In this document: positions 39,563 through 47,828 of the stretch, one piece after another
Layout: each line of letters starts with the position of its first letter
How positions within the stretch are numbered: the stretch's first letter is position 1
Assembly (NCBI RefSeq): GCF_014204985.1
Contig: NZ_JACHMP010000001.1
Coordinates: 4,836,001-4,900,000 of the forward strand
Source of the DNA: Streptosporangium becharense
GTDB taxonomy: Bacteria; Actinomycetota; Actinomycetes; Streptosporangiales; Streptosporangiaceae
Length of the DNA stretch: 64,000 nucleotides
Direction of reading: 5' to 3'
Notes under the pieces: generated by a model
Database searches by the model: none
Told to the model about the DNA's origin: nothing
Seen by the model: the letters and a program-made list of their open reading frames with translations, nothing else
Translations under genes and position numbers: made by a program

Positions 39563-40168
39563 GTGGGTCCGGTCCCTGCGACAGAAGAGGAGACTCTGGA
39601 GCAGCGGAGCATGCGGTTCGAGCGGGATGTGATGCCCTATCTCGACCAGCTCTATTCCGCCGCGCTTCGGATGACCCGGAACCCCGCGGACGCCGAGGAT
39701 CTTCTTCAGGAGACGTTCGCCAAGGCATTCGCGTCCTTCCACCAGTTCCAGCAAGGCACGAACCTCAAGGCCTGGCTGTACCGCATCCTGACCAACACCT
39801 TCATCAACAGCTACCGCAAGAAGCAGCGGGAGCCCAAGCAGTCGGGCGCCGAGGAGATCGAGGACTGGCAGCTGGCCAGGGCCGAGTCGCACACCTCCGG
39901 CGGGCTGAAGTCGGCGGAGATCGAGGCGCTGGAGCACCTCCCCGACACGGACGTGAAGCAGGCGCTGGCGGCGCTCCCCGAGGAGTTCCGCATCGCGGTG
40001 TACCTGGCCGACGTCGAGGGCTTCCCGTACAAGGAGATCGCCGACATCATGGGCACCCCGATCGGGACCGTGATGTCGCGGCTGCACCGCGGCCGTCGCC
40101 AGCTGCGGACCCAACTTGAGGATTACGCGCGCGAGCGCGGCCTGGTTCCGGCGGAGGGTGCGAAGTGA
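39563..40168 (+). CDS. sigR: Thiol-stress sigma factor SigR (SigH in mycobacteria)
   Basis: This group 4 (ECF) sigma factor of 201 residues has region 2 ([37 protein letters not shown] ... [23 protein letters not shown]) and region 4 ([48 protein letters not shown]). It directs transcription of thiol-redox and proteostasis genes on disulfide stress. I list the GTG at 39563 (VGPVPAT), which resembles the Streptomyces SigR N-terminus. An in-frame ATG at 39446 behind GGAAGG would add 39 residues. rsrA follows 64 bp downstream. Confidence 0.95.
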   Translation: MGPVPATEEETLEQRSMRFERDVMPYLDQLYSAALRMTRNPADAEDLLQETFAKAFASFHQFQQGTNLKAWLYRILTNTFINSYRKKQREPKQSGAEEIEDWQLARAESHTSGGLKSAEIEALEHLPDTDVKQALAALPEEFRIAVYLADVEGFPYKEIADIMGTPIGTVMSRLHRGRRQLRTQLEDYARERGLVPAEGAK

Positions 40169-40232
40169 GCGAGCGAGACGGCCACCGGGCGCCCGCGGGC
40201 GCGGGCTCCGGATTCCCGGGTGAGGTGATCGC

Positions 40233-40499
40233 ATGAGCTGCGGCAACCACCACGACACCGACTGCCGCGAGGTCCTGGACAAGGTCTACAGCTACCTCGA
40301 CGGTGAGCTCGACGCGAACAAGTACTCCGACATCCGCCAGCATCTGGACGAATGTCATCCGTGTCTGGAGGAGTACGGCCTGGAGCAGGTCGTCAAGCAG
40401 CTGATCGCCAAGCACTGCGGCTGCGACCAGGCCTCCGCCGACCTGCGGGCCAAGGTGCTCAGCCGCATCGACCAGGTCCGCGCCGAGCTGGCCCGGTGA
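40233..40499 (+). CDS. rsrA: Zinc-binding redox anti-sigma factor RsrA
   Basis: The 88-residue ZAS-family anti-sigma factor has HLDECHPCLEEY (the HxxxCxxC zinc motif, about 36-43) and further cysteines at CGNHHDTDC and CGC. It holds SigR in reduced cells and releases it when the cysteines form a disulfide and zinc is lost. GAGGTGA precedes the ATG. It follows sigR in the same operon. Confidence 0.95.
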   Translation: MSCGNHHDTDCREVLDKVYSYLDGELDANKYSDIRQHLDECHPCLEEYGLEQVVKQLIAKHCGCDQASADLRAKVLSRIDQVRAELAR

Positions 40500-40552
40500 C
40501 CTCCTAGGATCTTCGGTACGGCCGTGGCCACACCGAGGATTAGGGGTTCACC

Positions 40553-41497
40553 ATGCGGATACTCGTGACCGGCGGGGCAGGATTCATCGGATCCACCCTG
40601 GTCGACCGGTTGCTGGCGGACGGCCACGAGGTGATGGCGGTGGACGACCTCTCCGGCGGCGACCGGGAGAACCTGGCCCGTGCCGCGGAGAGCCCCCGTT
40701 TCGCCCTGCACGTGCTGGACATCCGCGACCCGGCCCTGATCGGCCTGGCCGCGGAGTGGAAGCCGGAGGTCGTCTGCCACCTCGCCGCGCAGATCAGCGT
40801 TCGCAAGAGCGTGGCGGACCCGGTCCACGACGCCCGGCTCAACGTCGAGGGCACCGCCTCGGTGCTGACCGCCGCCCACCACGGCGGCACCCGCAAGGTC
40901 GTCTTCGCCTCCTCGGTCGCGGTGTACGGCAGGCCGCCGGTCATCCCCGTCCCCGGTGACGCCCCGACCGACCCGCGTTCGCCGTACGCGGCCTCCAAGC
41001 TCAGCGCCGAGACCTACCTGACCGCGTTCAAGGCGCTCTACGGCATCGACTACACGACGCTGGTGCTCTCCAACGTCTACGGCCCGCGCCAGTCGCCCGA
41101 TGGCGAGGCGGGGGTGGTCGCCATCTTCACCGACGCCCTGCTCAACGGCACCCCCACGGTCGTGTACGGCGACGGCGGCCAGACCCGCGACTACATCTTC
41201 ATCGACGACGTGGTGGACGGGTTCGCCCGCGCCTGCGAGGACCGGGGCAACGGCCGCCGCTTCAACCTGGGCACCGGAGTGGAGACCACCGACCGCGCGT
41301 TGCACTCCCTGGTCGCCGGGGCGGCGGGTGCCCCCGACGAGCCGGGCGAGGCCCCGGCGCGTCTGGGCGACCTGCCGGCGATGGCCGTCGACCCCGCCCC
41401 CGCCTTCGAGGGGCTCGGCTGGCGTCCGCAGACCGACCTGGCCGCCGGCCTGAAGACCACCGTCGACTGGGCACGGGCCCGCCTGGCCAGGCGGTAG
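40553..41497 (+). CDS. NAD-dependent sugar epimerase (UDP-glucose 4-epimerase-like)
   Basis: The 314-residue extended SDR starts MRILVTGGAGFIGSTLVDRLL (GxxGxxG). The catalytic motif is SSVAVYG ... SPYAASKLSAETYL (YxxxK, about 144-148), with substrate-loop YGPRQSPDGEAGVVAIF. It is a little shorter than GalE and may act on another nucleotide sugar. It lies downstream of rsrA and is followed by a minisatellite. Confidence 0.87.
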   Translation: MRILVTGGAGFIGSTLVDRLLADGHEVMAVDDLSGGDRENLARAAESPRFALHVLDIRDPALIGLAAEWKPEVVCHLAAQISVRKSVADPVHDARLNVEGTASVLTAAHHGGTRKVVFASSVAVYGRPPVIPVPGDAPTDPRSPYAASKLSAETYLTAFKALYGIDYTTLVLSNVYGPRQSPDGEAGVVAIFTDALLNGTPTVVYGDGGQTRDYIFIDDVVDGFARACEDRGNGRRFNLGTGVETTDRALHSLVAGAAGAPDEPGEAPARLGDLPAMAVDPAPAFEGLGWRPQTDLAAGLKTTVDWARARLARR

Positions 41498-41500
41498 CCC

Positions 41501-41611
41501 CCGTGCCGGGTGACACCTCCGTGTCGGGCGATAGCCTCCACGCCGGGCGGTTGTCCCCGTGCTCGGGGGCAGCCCCGTACCGGGCGGTAACCCCTGTGCC
41601 GGGCGGTAACA
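41501..41611. repeat. 18-19-bp tandem repeat, six copies
   Basis: Units start at 41501, 41519, 41538, 41557, 41575 and 41593 with the pattern CCGTGCCGGGCGGTAACC. The epimerase stop lies in sequence resembling the unit (CCAGGCGGTAGCC). The following 41612-41854 holds no gene; I see no convincing promoter in it. Confidence 0.88.
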
Positions 41612-41854
41612 CCGGTCGGACAGTCCGTCCGGGAGGCTTCCGGGCGGTTCGTACCCCCCTGGCGAGCGTCGATGGCGGGTGGTGATGGGTTGGTTACGCT
41701 TTGCTTGCGATTCCCGGTCTCCCCCTCCCCGTCTGGTGGGCTTCTGTAGCCTGAGTGCGAAATCGACGTGGAGGCAGCGCATGTTGAAGGAAACGGTCAC
41801 CCCGGTCTCTTTCGGGATCTCCTGGACTTGAGCACGCGCTCGTAGAACCCAAGG

Positions 41855-43210
41855 GTGGCCGCTTTGCGTGGACTGCCGTGGTTTGCCAAGGTCTATCTGA
41901 TCCTTGTCATCGGAGCCGCGTTCGCGTTGCTCGGATACGGCGTGGCCACGGGCGGCCGGTTCGAGCGGCTCGACTGGTCCAATCTCATGGTGCTCGCGCT
42001 GCTGTTCCTGGTGTGCGAGTCGGTGCCGACCCTGCTGAACGTCAGGCAGGCCGCGGTCTCGGTCAGTTTCTCTGCGGTGCTCGCCGCGGTGGTGCTCCTC
42101 GGCCCCGAGGGAGCGGCCCTGGTCGGCATGACGGCCATGTTCAGCGTCCGGCCGGGCCTGCCGCTGGTGAAACGGCTGTTCAACAGCGCGCAGTTCGCCA
42201 TCTGCGGCTATGTCGCGGGCCGCGTCTACGTGCTGCTCGGGGGCACGACCGACGTGCCGGACATCGCCGGGTTCGACGACCTCATCCTGCCGTTCGCGGG
42301 GGCGGCGGCGGTCTTCGTGCCGCTCAACTCCCTCCTGATCGCGCTGGTGCTGGTGCTCACCGGTCAGGCCGACCAGGTCCCGCTGCGCGGTCTGGCCCAG
42401 TTCATGGTCTCCTATCTCGGCTACGCCACCTTCGGGCTGCTGATCGCGGGGTTGTGGGCGACCGTCAGCTCGATCTCCACGGTGCTCGTGCTGCTCCCGC
42501 TCTTCGTCGCGCGCTGGGCCTTCGGGCAGTACCTCGCGCAGCAGCGCGCCTACGACGCCACGATCGCCGCGCTCTGCCAGGCGGTCGAGACCAAGGACTA
42601 CTACACACGCGGCCACTGCACCCGGGTCTCCCTCGCCGCGGGCATGATCGCTCAGGAGGTCGGCATGGGGTCGGAGCGGCTGCGTGCGATTCGCTACGCC
42701 GGCATGCTTCACGACGTCGGCAAGCTCGGCGTGCCGACCAAGGTGCTGCAGAAGGACGGCCCGCTCACCGAGGAGGAGTTCGCGGCCATCCAGCTCCACC
42801 CGATGCGCGGGCTGGAGATCGTGCGGGGCATCGACTTCCTGGACGAGGCGTTCGCCGGGATCATGCACCACCACGAGCGGCAGGACGGCAAGGGCTACCC
42901 GATGGGGCTGGCGGGCGACGAGATCCCGGAGTTCGCGAGGATCATCGCGGTGGCCGACGCCTTCGACTCGATGACCTCCGACCGCTCCTACCGGGGGGCC
43001 CGCCCGATCGACGTGGCCGTGGCCGAGCTCCGCAAGAACGCGGGCACCCAGTTCGACCCGGTGATGGTCGTGGCGTTCATCAAAGCGCTCGACCGTCATG
43101 GCTGGGAGCCGCCCCGCACGGTCGTCACCCCCCCGGGGAGCGAGGCCGAGACCACCATCAAGGACCACGACGACCCGACCATGCCCATCCAGGTGGTGTC
43201 GGAGCGATGA
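41855..43210 (+). CDS. Membrane HD-GYP-domain phosphohydrolase
   Basis: The 451-residue protein has about seven membrane helices (15-220) and a cytoplasmic HD-GYP domain: H254, HD286-287 in LHDVGKLGVP, HPMRGLEIV near 315 and HHHERQDGKGYPMGLAGDEIP near 338-358 (HHExxDGxGYP). HD-GYP proteins usually hydrolyse cyclic di-GMP or related dinucleotides, so this is a membrane-sensing phosphodiesterase candidate. GTG at 41855 has no strong ribosome-binding site; TAGAAC lies 6 nt before it. Its TGA overlaps the ATG of the next gene. Confidence 0.88.
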   Translation: MAALRGLPWFAKVYLILVIGAAFALLGYGVATGGRFERLDWSNLMVLALLFLVCESVPTLLNVRQAAVSVSFSAVLAAVVLLGPEGAALVGMTAMFSVRPGLPLVKRLFNSAQFAICGYVAGRVYVLLGGTTDVPDIAGFDDLILPFAGAAAVFVPLNSLLIALVLVLTGQADQVPLRGLAQFMVSYLGYATFGLLIAGLWATVSSISTVLVLLPLFVARWAFGQYLAQQRAYDATIAALCQAVETKDYYTRGHCTRVSLAAGMIAQEVGMGSERLRAIRYAGMLHDVGKLGVPTKVLQKDGPLTEEEFAAIQLHPMRGLEIVRGIDFLDEAFAGIMHHHERQDGKGYPMGLAGDEIPEFARIIAVADAFDSMTSDRSYRGARPIDVAVAELRKNAGTQFDPVMVVAFIKALDRHGWEPPRTVVTPPGSEAETTIKDHDDPTMPIQVVSER

Positions 43211-44487
43211 GCGGTCTCGGCGCCAACCGTGCGTTCCCGGCGTTCGACTCCGGCCAGTGGCTGCTGGTCTGCGCGGCCGGTCTGCTGGCGGTGGCCGGGG
43301 TGGCCCACACGGCCGCGACCGGGCTGGTCGACTCCGAGATCGCCGTCGGCTTCGGCGCGCTGATCGCGGCCGGGGAGCTGGCCAGGCTCACCATGCCCGG
43401 AAACCGCGAGGTGGCGCCGATCGGCTCGGCCGCGGCGCTCGGCTACACGCTGCTGCTGGACATGGGCGGCGTGCCGGCCCGGCACTCGGCGCTCCAGGTC
43501 TTCGCGGTGCTGTCGGTCGGCATGATCGCCGGGGCGTTGCCGCACCTGGCGGTGGGTCGCCCGCCCCGCCTCGACGCGATGGCGCGCAGGCTGTTCACCG
43601 GCGCGTTGCTCGCGCTGGCCTACCGGCCGCTGGCCGCCCCGCTGTTCGAGATGGCAGGCGAGGGCGGGAGCGGCTGGTGGCCGGCGCTGGGTGCGATGGC
43701 CGTGCTCATCGTCGTCATGGTCCTGCTCGACGTGCTGCTGGCCGCCGCGCTCCGCGCCGCGCAGGTACGCGCGGCCTTCGGGGTGGCCGTCCACGACGAG
43801 CTGCGGATGGCGGCGCCGCTGGGGGCGGCCGTGGCGGCGTCCGGCATCCTGCTCGCGCTCGCCTCGCACAGCATGGGCATGGCCGCGCTGCTGGTCTTCG
43901 CCGCACCGCTGCTGGTCACCCAGGTGGCCTTCCGCAAGTACGCCGGCATCAGGGCCACCTACCTGCAGACCGTCCGCGCGCTGTCGCGGGTCACCGAGGT
44001 GGGCGGCTACGTCGAGCCGGGCCACTCTCGCCGGGTGAGCCGGCTGGCCGTGGCGGTCGGACGCGAACTCGGCACGGCCGAGCCGGAGCTGCTGGAGCTG
44101 GAGTACGCCGCGCTCATGCACGACATCGGCCAGCTGTCACTGCGCGACCCCATTCCGGGAGGCGCCACCGTCCTCACCGATCCGGAGCAGGCCCGGCGCA
44201 TCGCCGAGCTGGGGGCGGAGGTGATCCGCCAGACCGGGGTGCTGGACCGGGTGGCCGAGATCGTCCGCCGTCAGTGCGACACGTGCGCGGAGACACCGCC
44301 GCTGGCCAGCCGCATCATCAAGGTCACCAATGCCTACGACGACCTGGTCGGCGGCTCCACTGACCGCGACCGGGCCGGCGCGGCGTTGGAAAGGCTCCGG
44401 CTGGGCGTGGGCGGGGAGTATGACCCGGCGGTCGTCGAGGCGCTGTCCCGGGTGATCGACAGGCTGGCCCCGCTTCATCGGCTGTAG
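43207..44487 (+). CDS. Membrane HD-domain protein, degenerate HD-GYP paralogue
   Basis: The 426-residue protein has about seven hydrophobic helices followed by an HD domain. The HD pair is kept (LMHDIGQLSL, about 302), as is the first His (GHSRRVSRLAV), but the HHExxDGxGYP signature is absent: the region reads IVRRQCDTCAETPPLASRIIKVTNAYDDLVGG. It is coupled to the upstream HD-GYP gene by an ATGA overlap and has the same overall layout, so it looks like a diverged tandem duplicate, possibly a regulatory partner. Confidence 0.82.
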   Translation: MSGLGANRAFPAFDSGQWLLVCAAGLLAVAGVAHTAATGLVDSEIAVGFGALIAAGELARLTMPGNREVAPIGSAAALGYTLLLDMGGVPARHSALQVFAVLSVGMIAGALPHLAVGRPPRLDAMARRLFTGALLALAYRPLAAPLFEMAGEGGSGWWPALGAMAVLIVVMVLLDVLLAAALRAAQVRAAFGVAVHDELRMAAPLGAAVAASGILLALASHSMGMAALLVFAAPLLVTQVAFRKYAGIRATYLQTVRALSRVTEVGGYVEPGHSRRVSRLAVAVGRELGTAEPELLELEYAALMHDIGQLSLRDPIPGGATVLTDPEQARRIAELGAEVIRQTGVLDRVAEIVRRQCDTCAETPPLASRIIKVTNAYDDLVGGSTDRDRAGAALERLRLGVGGEYDPAVVEALSRVIDRLAPLHRL

Positions 44488-44612
44488 GGGTTTCGGCCGC
44501 CGCACCGTTGTGGGGTTCCTACAGATCGCGTTGCCCCGATCGGTGGTTCAGGGCGAAGGGGGCCGCGAAGACCCCGGTCATAGGGTGGAGCGGTCGAAAG
44601 GGGTCCACCAAC

Positions 44613-44723
44613 GTGTTCGAGTCCGTTCTGGTCGCCGGCCGGGGCGAGATCGCCCGGCGAAGCATCCGGAACGGCCGGAGTTCGCCGGCGGCGACTGTGA
44701 CACAGGACTTGTGTCCCGGATGA
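44613..44723 (+). pseudogene. Remnant of biotin carboxylase N-terminus (36 codons)
   Basis: A GTG-started ORF reads FESVLVAGRGEIARRSIRNG, which resembles the first ~16 residues of acyl-CoA carboxylase biotin carboxylase subunits (MFxKVLVANRGEIAxRxxRA). It then loses similarity and stops at 44723. It lies 55 bp before a gene for a biotinyl-domain protein, so it may be what is left of a carboxylase alpha gene. A chance match or a leader ORF is possible. A TAGGGT at 44581-44586 could be a -10. Confidence 0.5.
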
Positions 44724-44778
44724 GGACATGATCAATTCTTCTGGACAGTTGAACCAGATTGGACGAGGGGAGTTCCCG

Positions 44779-44991
44779 GTGGCTGAGGTACGCGCGGAGA
44801 TGGTGGCGAACGTCTGGAAGGTTCTCGTGGCCGAGGGGGATTCCGTCGTGGAAGGTGACACCCTGGTCATCCTTGAGTCGATGAAGATGGAGATCCCGGT
44901 CCTCACCGAGGACGACGGCGTGGTCACTCAGATCAAGGTGGCGGAGGGTGACGTCATCCAGGAGGGCGACCTGATCGCGGTCATCGAGTAG
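44779..44991 (+). CDS. Stand-alone biotinyl/lipoyl-domain protein (TB7.3-like)
   Basis: The 70-residue protein consists only of a biotinyl domain: AEMVANVWKVLVAEGDSVVEGDTLVILESMKMEIPVLTEDDGVV...GDLIAVIE. The MKM lysine is the modified residue, at the usual turn position. GTG at 44779 follows GAGGGGAG and gives the start seen in M. tuberculosis TB7.3 (Rv3221c), also located near sigH and pdtaS. The function of the free domain is not known; it may donate biotin to a carboxylase encoded elsewhere. Confidence 0.9.
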   Translation: MAEVRAEMVANVWKVLVAEGDSVVEGDTLVILESMKMEIPVLTEDDGVVTQIKVAEGDVIQEGDLIAVIE

Positions 44992-45201
44992 CGGCTCCAT
45001 GGCGGTCACGCCCGTGCCCGAGCACGAGGACGGTCCGGCGTCCCGCAGCCCTGACGGTCGGCGGGACGCCCGGTGCGGCAGGGCCGCGGCGCGCGGGACG
45101 TCGGCGTGTGAGTCGCGTGGAGATGCCCGGTGCGCGGACCACGGGGGACGTCGGCGCGTAGGTCATGCGGGGCTGTCCGGTGTGTGAGTCACGCAGAGAT
45201 G

Positions 45202-45636
45202 TCAGCGCGTGAGTCGCGCGAGGAAGCGTTCGCGGTCGACGACCACTCGCTCGATCGTGCCGGTGGCGACGACGGCCTCCCGGCCGCCCACGGCTTCGCG
45301 TCCGCCCACGGCCTCCCGGCCACCCACGGCATCACGATGACGGGCGACGAAGCCGAAGACCAGGCGGCGGCCGTCGACCTCGGTGAGCTCGGCGGAGATC
45401 TCGACGTGGCTGCCGATCGCGCTGGCCGCCAGGTGCTCCAAGGCGACCCTGGTGCCCACGGAGGTCTGACCGGGGTCGAGGACACCCGCGACCGCCTGGA
45501 CGGTCGCCTGCTCGGCCAGGGCCAGCAGGCGGGGGGTGGCCAGCACCGGTACGTCCCCGCTGCTGACCTTCTCCGCCGTGTCCTCTCTCTCGACCATGAT
45601 GAGGAGGCGGGCCTGCAGACCGGGAGCGAGCGTCAT
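45202..45636 (-). CDS. Hotdog-fold thioesterase (FlK-like)
   Basis: The 144-residue protein is a small thioesterase: GLQARLLIMVEREDTAEKVSSGDVPVLATPRLLALAEQATVQAV ... SVGTRVALEHLAASAIGSHVEISAELTEVDGRRLVFGFVARH. These are the segments of fluoroacetyl-CoA thioesterase-like proteins, but any specific substrate is inference. A run of three GGREAV repeats near residue 110 comes from an 18-bp DNA repeat. On the minus strand TATGCT ends 7 nt before the ATG at 45636, so the mRNA is probably leaderless; in-frame ATG at 45648 is the alternative. Confidence 0.8.
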   Translation of the reverse strand: MTLAPGLQARLLIMVEREDTAEKVSSGDVPVLATPRLLALAEQATVQAVAGVLDPGQTSVGTRVALEHLAASAIGSHVEISAELTEVDGRRLVFGFVARHRDAVGGREAVGGREAVGGREAVVATGTIERVVVDRERFLARLTR

Positions 45637-46100
45637 GCGCGCCAGCATAGAGGTCCACCGTGGTGCTCCGACGGGCTCTCTCGTGTCGTGGCTGTCCCGG
45701 GTGGTCATCCGGCCGGGCTCCTGCCACCTCCCGCTTCCGGGTGGTGTGCTCGATCAGAAGTCGGCTAGTGTCCGGCTTGTTTAATTTAATGAATCTTTGC
45801 CATATCTTGTAGGGTTCTATGGGAGTCCGCTATCGTGGCGCGGGTCATCGCTCCTGAGGCCCCCGCGGCGCCCGGAGCGGCCGTCGGCGGCGGGACTTCC
45901 GAGTGGTTCACGGCGCAGGAACTTCGAGGGTGTATAAGTACGCCCAGAAGTTCTGAGTTCTGTGCGATGCTACGGCACGCGTCTTATTTGTGAGCCGTAC
46001 GGTGTGCAGGGTTTCGTGACATGGCCGTGACGGTGCCGCGATACGCATCCGCTTTGTTGGAGAACCCTGGGGTGGGAGCGGAGAGGGTTACGGGGGAGTC
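45637..46100. other. Intergenic promoter region between thioesterase and PASTA kinase genes
   Basis: No gene is supported. It holds an unusually A/T-rich stretch for this genome (45775-45835, TTTAATTTAATGAATC), and an inverted repeat GAACTTC (45919-45925) / GAAGTTC (45947-45953) flanking GTATAAGTAC. These are candidate promoter or operator elements for the downstream kinase gene. Confidence 0.4.
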
Positions 46101-47792
46101 ATGGTGGCCCAAGGCACGACGCTGGCGGGGCGGTATCGCCTGGATACGCGCATCGGCGCCGGTGGTATGGGCGAGGTGTGGCGGGGCGAGGACACGGTCC
46201 TGGCGCGCACCGTCGCCGTCAAGGTGCTGCTCCCCGGCCGGATGGACGACCCGGGCTTCCTGGTGCGTTTCCAGGGCGAGGCACGGGCCATGGCGACGAT
46301 CAATCACTCCGGGGTCGTCGATGTCTACGACTACGGGGTTCACGAGGTGCCCGGCGCGGGGGCGACGGCATACCTGGTGATGAAGTTCGTCGACGGTGAA
46401 CCGCTCGACCGCCTCCTGGGGCGGCTGGGCCGGATCACTCCCGGCGCCGCGATGGATCTGATCTCCCAGGCGGCCTCGGCCCTGCAGGCGGTGCACGAGC
46501 AGGGCATCGTGCACCGGGACATCAAACCGGGCAACCTCCTGGTCCGCTCGGACGGCACGCTCGTGCTCACCGACTTCGGCATCGCCAGGTCCGACGCCGC
46601 CAGCAGGCTGACGGACGCGGGCATGGTGCTCGGCACCGCCGCCTACTGCGCGCCGGAGCAGGCGGAGGGGGCGCCGGTCACACCCGCGGTCGACATCTAC
46701 GCGCTCGGCGTGGTGGCCTACGAGTGCCTGGCCGGGCAGCGCCCGTTCGACGGCGACACCCCGGTCACGATCGCCCTCAAGCACATCCGTGAGGCGCCTC
46801 CGCCGTTGCCGCCGGACATCCCGCCGGCGGTGCGGGCCCTGGTGGAGCGGGCCCTGTCCAAGGACCCCGCCCGCCGCTTCCCCAGTGCGGCGGCCATGAG
46901 CACCGCCGCGCAGCAGGCGGTCCTCGGCGGTGGGACGGGTCCGGCCGTGTCGCAGGCTCCGGCGGTCCCGGAGACCGGCTGGCAGGCGCAGATGCCCCAG
47001 GGCGGACCGCCGCAGGCCGCCCCGCAGACCGGCTGGCACGACCAGCCCGTCCCGCAGACGGGCTGGCAGGCGGCGCACGGAGGGCCGACCGGGAACTGGC
47101 AGGAGGGCACGCAGCCCACCGCCTCCTCTCCCGGCCAGGAGCCGGTCACCGAAGCCGTCCCGCAGCAGGGGCGGCGCCGCGCCGCGCCGAAGCCGAGGCG
47201 CAAGGGTGGGGTGCTCGCGGCGTCCGCGGCGGCCGGCGCGATGTGCGTCGGCCTCGTCGCGGTCGCGATCAACGTGATGGCGGCCAGCTCGGCGGACGAC
47301 ACCGACCACATGGCGAAGGGGACGACGCCTTCCGTCACGGTCACCACGAAGGCACCGGGCAAGAGGAAGAAGCCGACCCCCACGCCCACCGCGACCCGGA
47401 CCCAGATCGCGCCGCCGGTCGAACGGCCGACGACCAGGCCGGCCACCCCCACCAGGACCCCGGAGCCCGCCCCGACCCCCACGCCGACCCCCACGCCCAC
47501 CGCCACCCCGAGCCCCACGCCCAAGCCGAAGAAGGCGGTGCCCGACGTGGCCGAGATGACGCCGTCGGCCGCGCAGGCCGCCGTCGCGGCGGCGGGTTTC
47601 AAGCCGAACATCGTCTACAGCGCCGACGTCGACAAGACGCAGTGCCTCAAGGCGGTGCAGACGATCCCCGCGGCGGGGACCCTGGTGGAGATCGGCAAGC
47701 CGGTGGAGATCACCGTGATCAGCTACAAGTGCGAGCCCACGCCCACCCCCACCGCCTCCGCCCCCGCGGTGCCGACGTCCGCTCCCAAGTAG
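46101..47792 (+). CDS. Membrane Ser/Thr protein kinase with C-terminal PASTA-like domain
   Basis: The 563-residue kinase has its catalytic domain at about 10-275: glycine loop IGAGGMGEV, Lys41, catalytic HRD (138-140), DFG (158-160) and CAPEQ. A linker with repeated TGW motifs follows (about 290-335), then one transmembrane helix (about 371-395), a Thr/Pro-rich external stretch and a PASTA-like unit (PDVAEMTPSAAQAAVAAAGFKPN...). PASTA domains bind peptidoglycan fragments, so a cell-wall-sensing role is likely. It is not next to division genes, so it is not the canonical pknB locus. GGGGGAG precedes the ATG. Confidence 0.92.
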   Translation: MVAQGTTLAGRYRLDTRIGAGGMGEVWRGEDTVLARTVAVKVLLPGRMDDPGFLVRFQGEARAMATINHSGVVDVYDYGVHEVPGAGATAYLVMKFVDGEPLDRLLGRLGRITPGAAMDLISQAASALQAVHEQGIVHRDIKPGNLLVRSDGTLVLTDFGIARSDAASRLTDAGMVLGTAAYCAPEQAEGAPVTPAVDIYALGVVAYECLAGQRPFDGDTPVTIALKHIREAPPPLPPDIPPAVRALVERALSKDPARRFPSAAAMSTAAQQAVLGGGTGPAVSQAPAVPETGWQAQMPQGGPPQAAPQTGWHDQPVPQTGWQAAHGGPTGNWQEGTQPTASSPGQEPVTEAVPQQGRRRAAPKPRRKGGVLAASAAAGAMCVGLVAVAINVMAASSADDTDHMAKGTTPSVTVTTKAPGKRKKPTPTPTATRTQIAPPVERPTTRPATPTRTPEPAPTPTPTPTPTATPSPTPKPKKAVPDVAEMTPSAAQAAVAAAGFKPNIVYSADVDKTQCLKAVQTIPAAGTLVEIGKPVEITVISYKCEPTPTPTASAPAVPTSAPK

Positions 47793-47798
47793 CGTCCG

Positions 47799-47824
47799 GA
47801 GGCCGGCCCCGGCGGGCCGGCCTC
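47799..47824. terminator. Bidirectional hairpin between convergent genes
   Basis: A perfect 11-bp stem (GAGGCCGGCCC and its complement) around a 4-nt loop lies in the 36-bp gap between the kinase stop and the TPP enzyme stop. It should end both transcripts. Confidence 0.8.
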
Positions 47825-47828
47825 GCGC

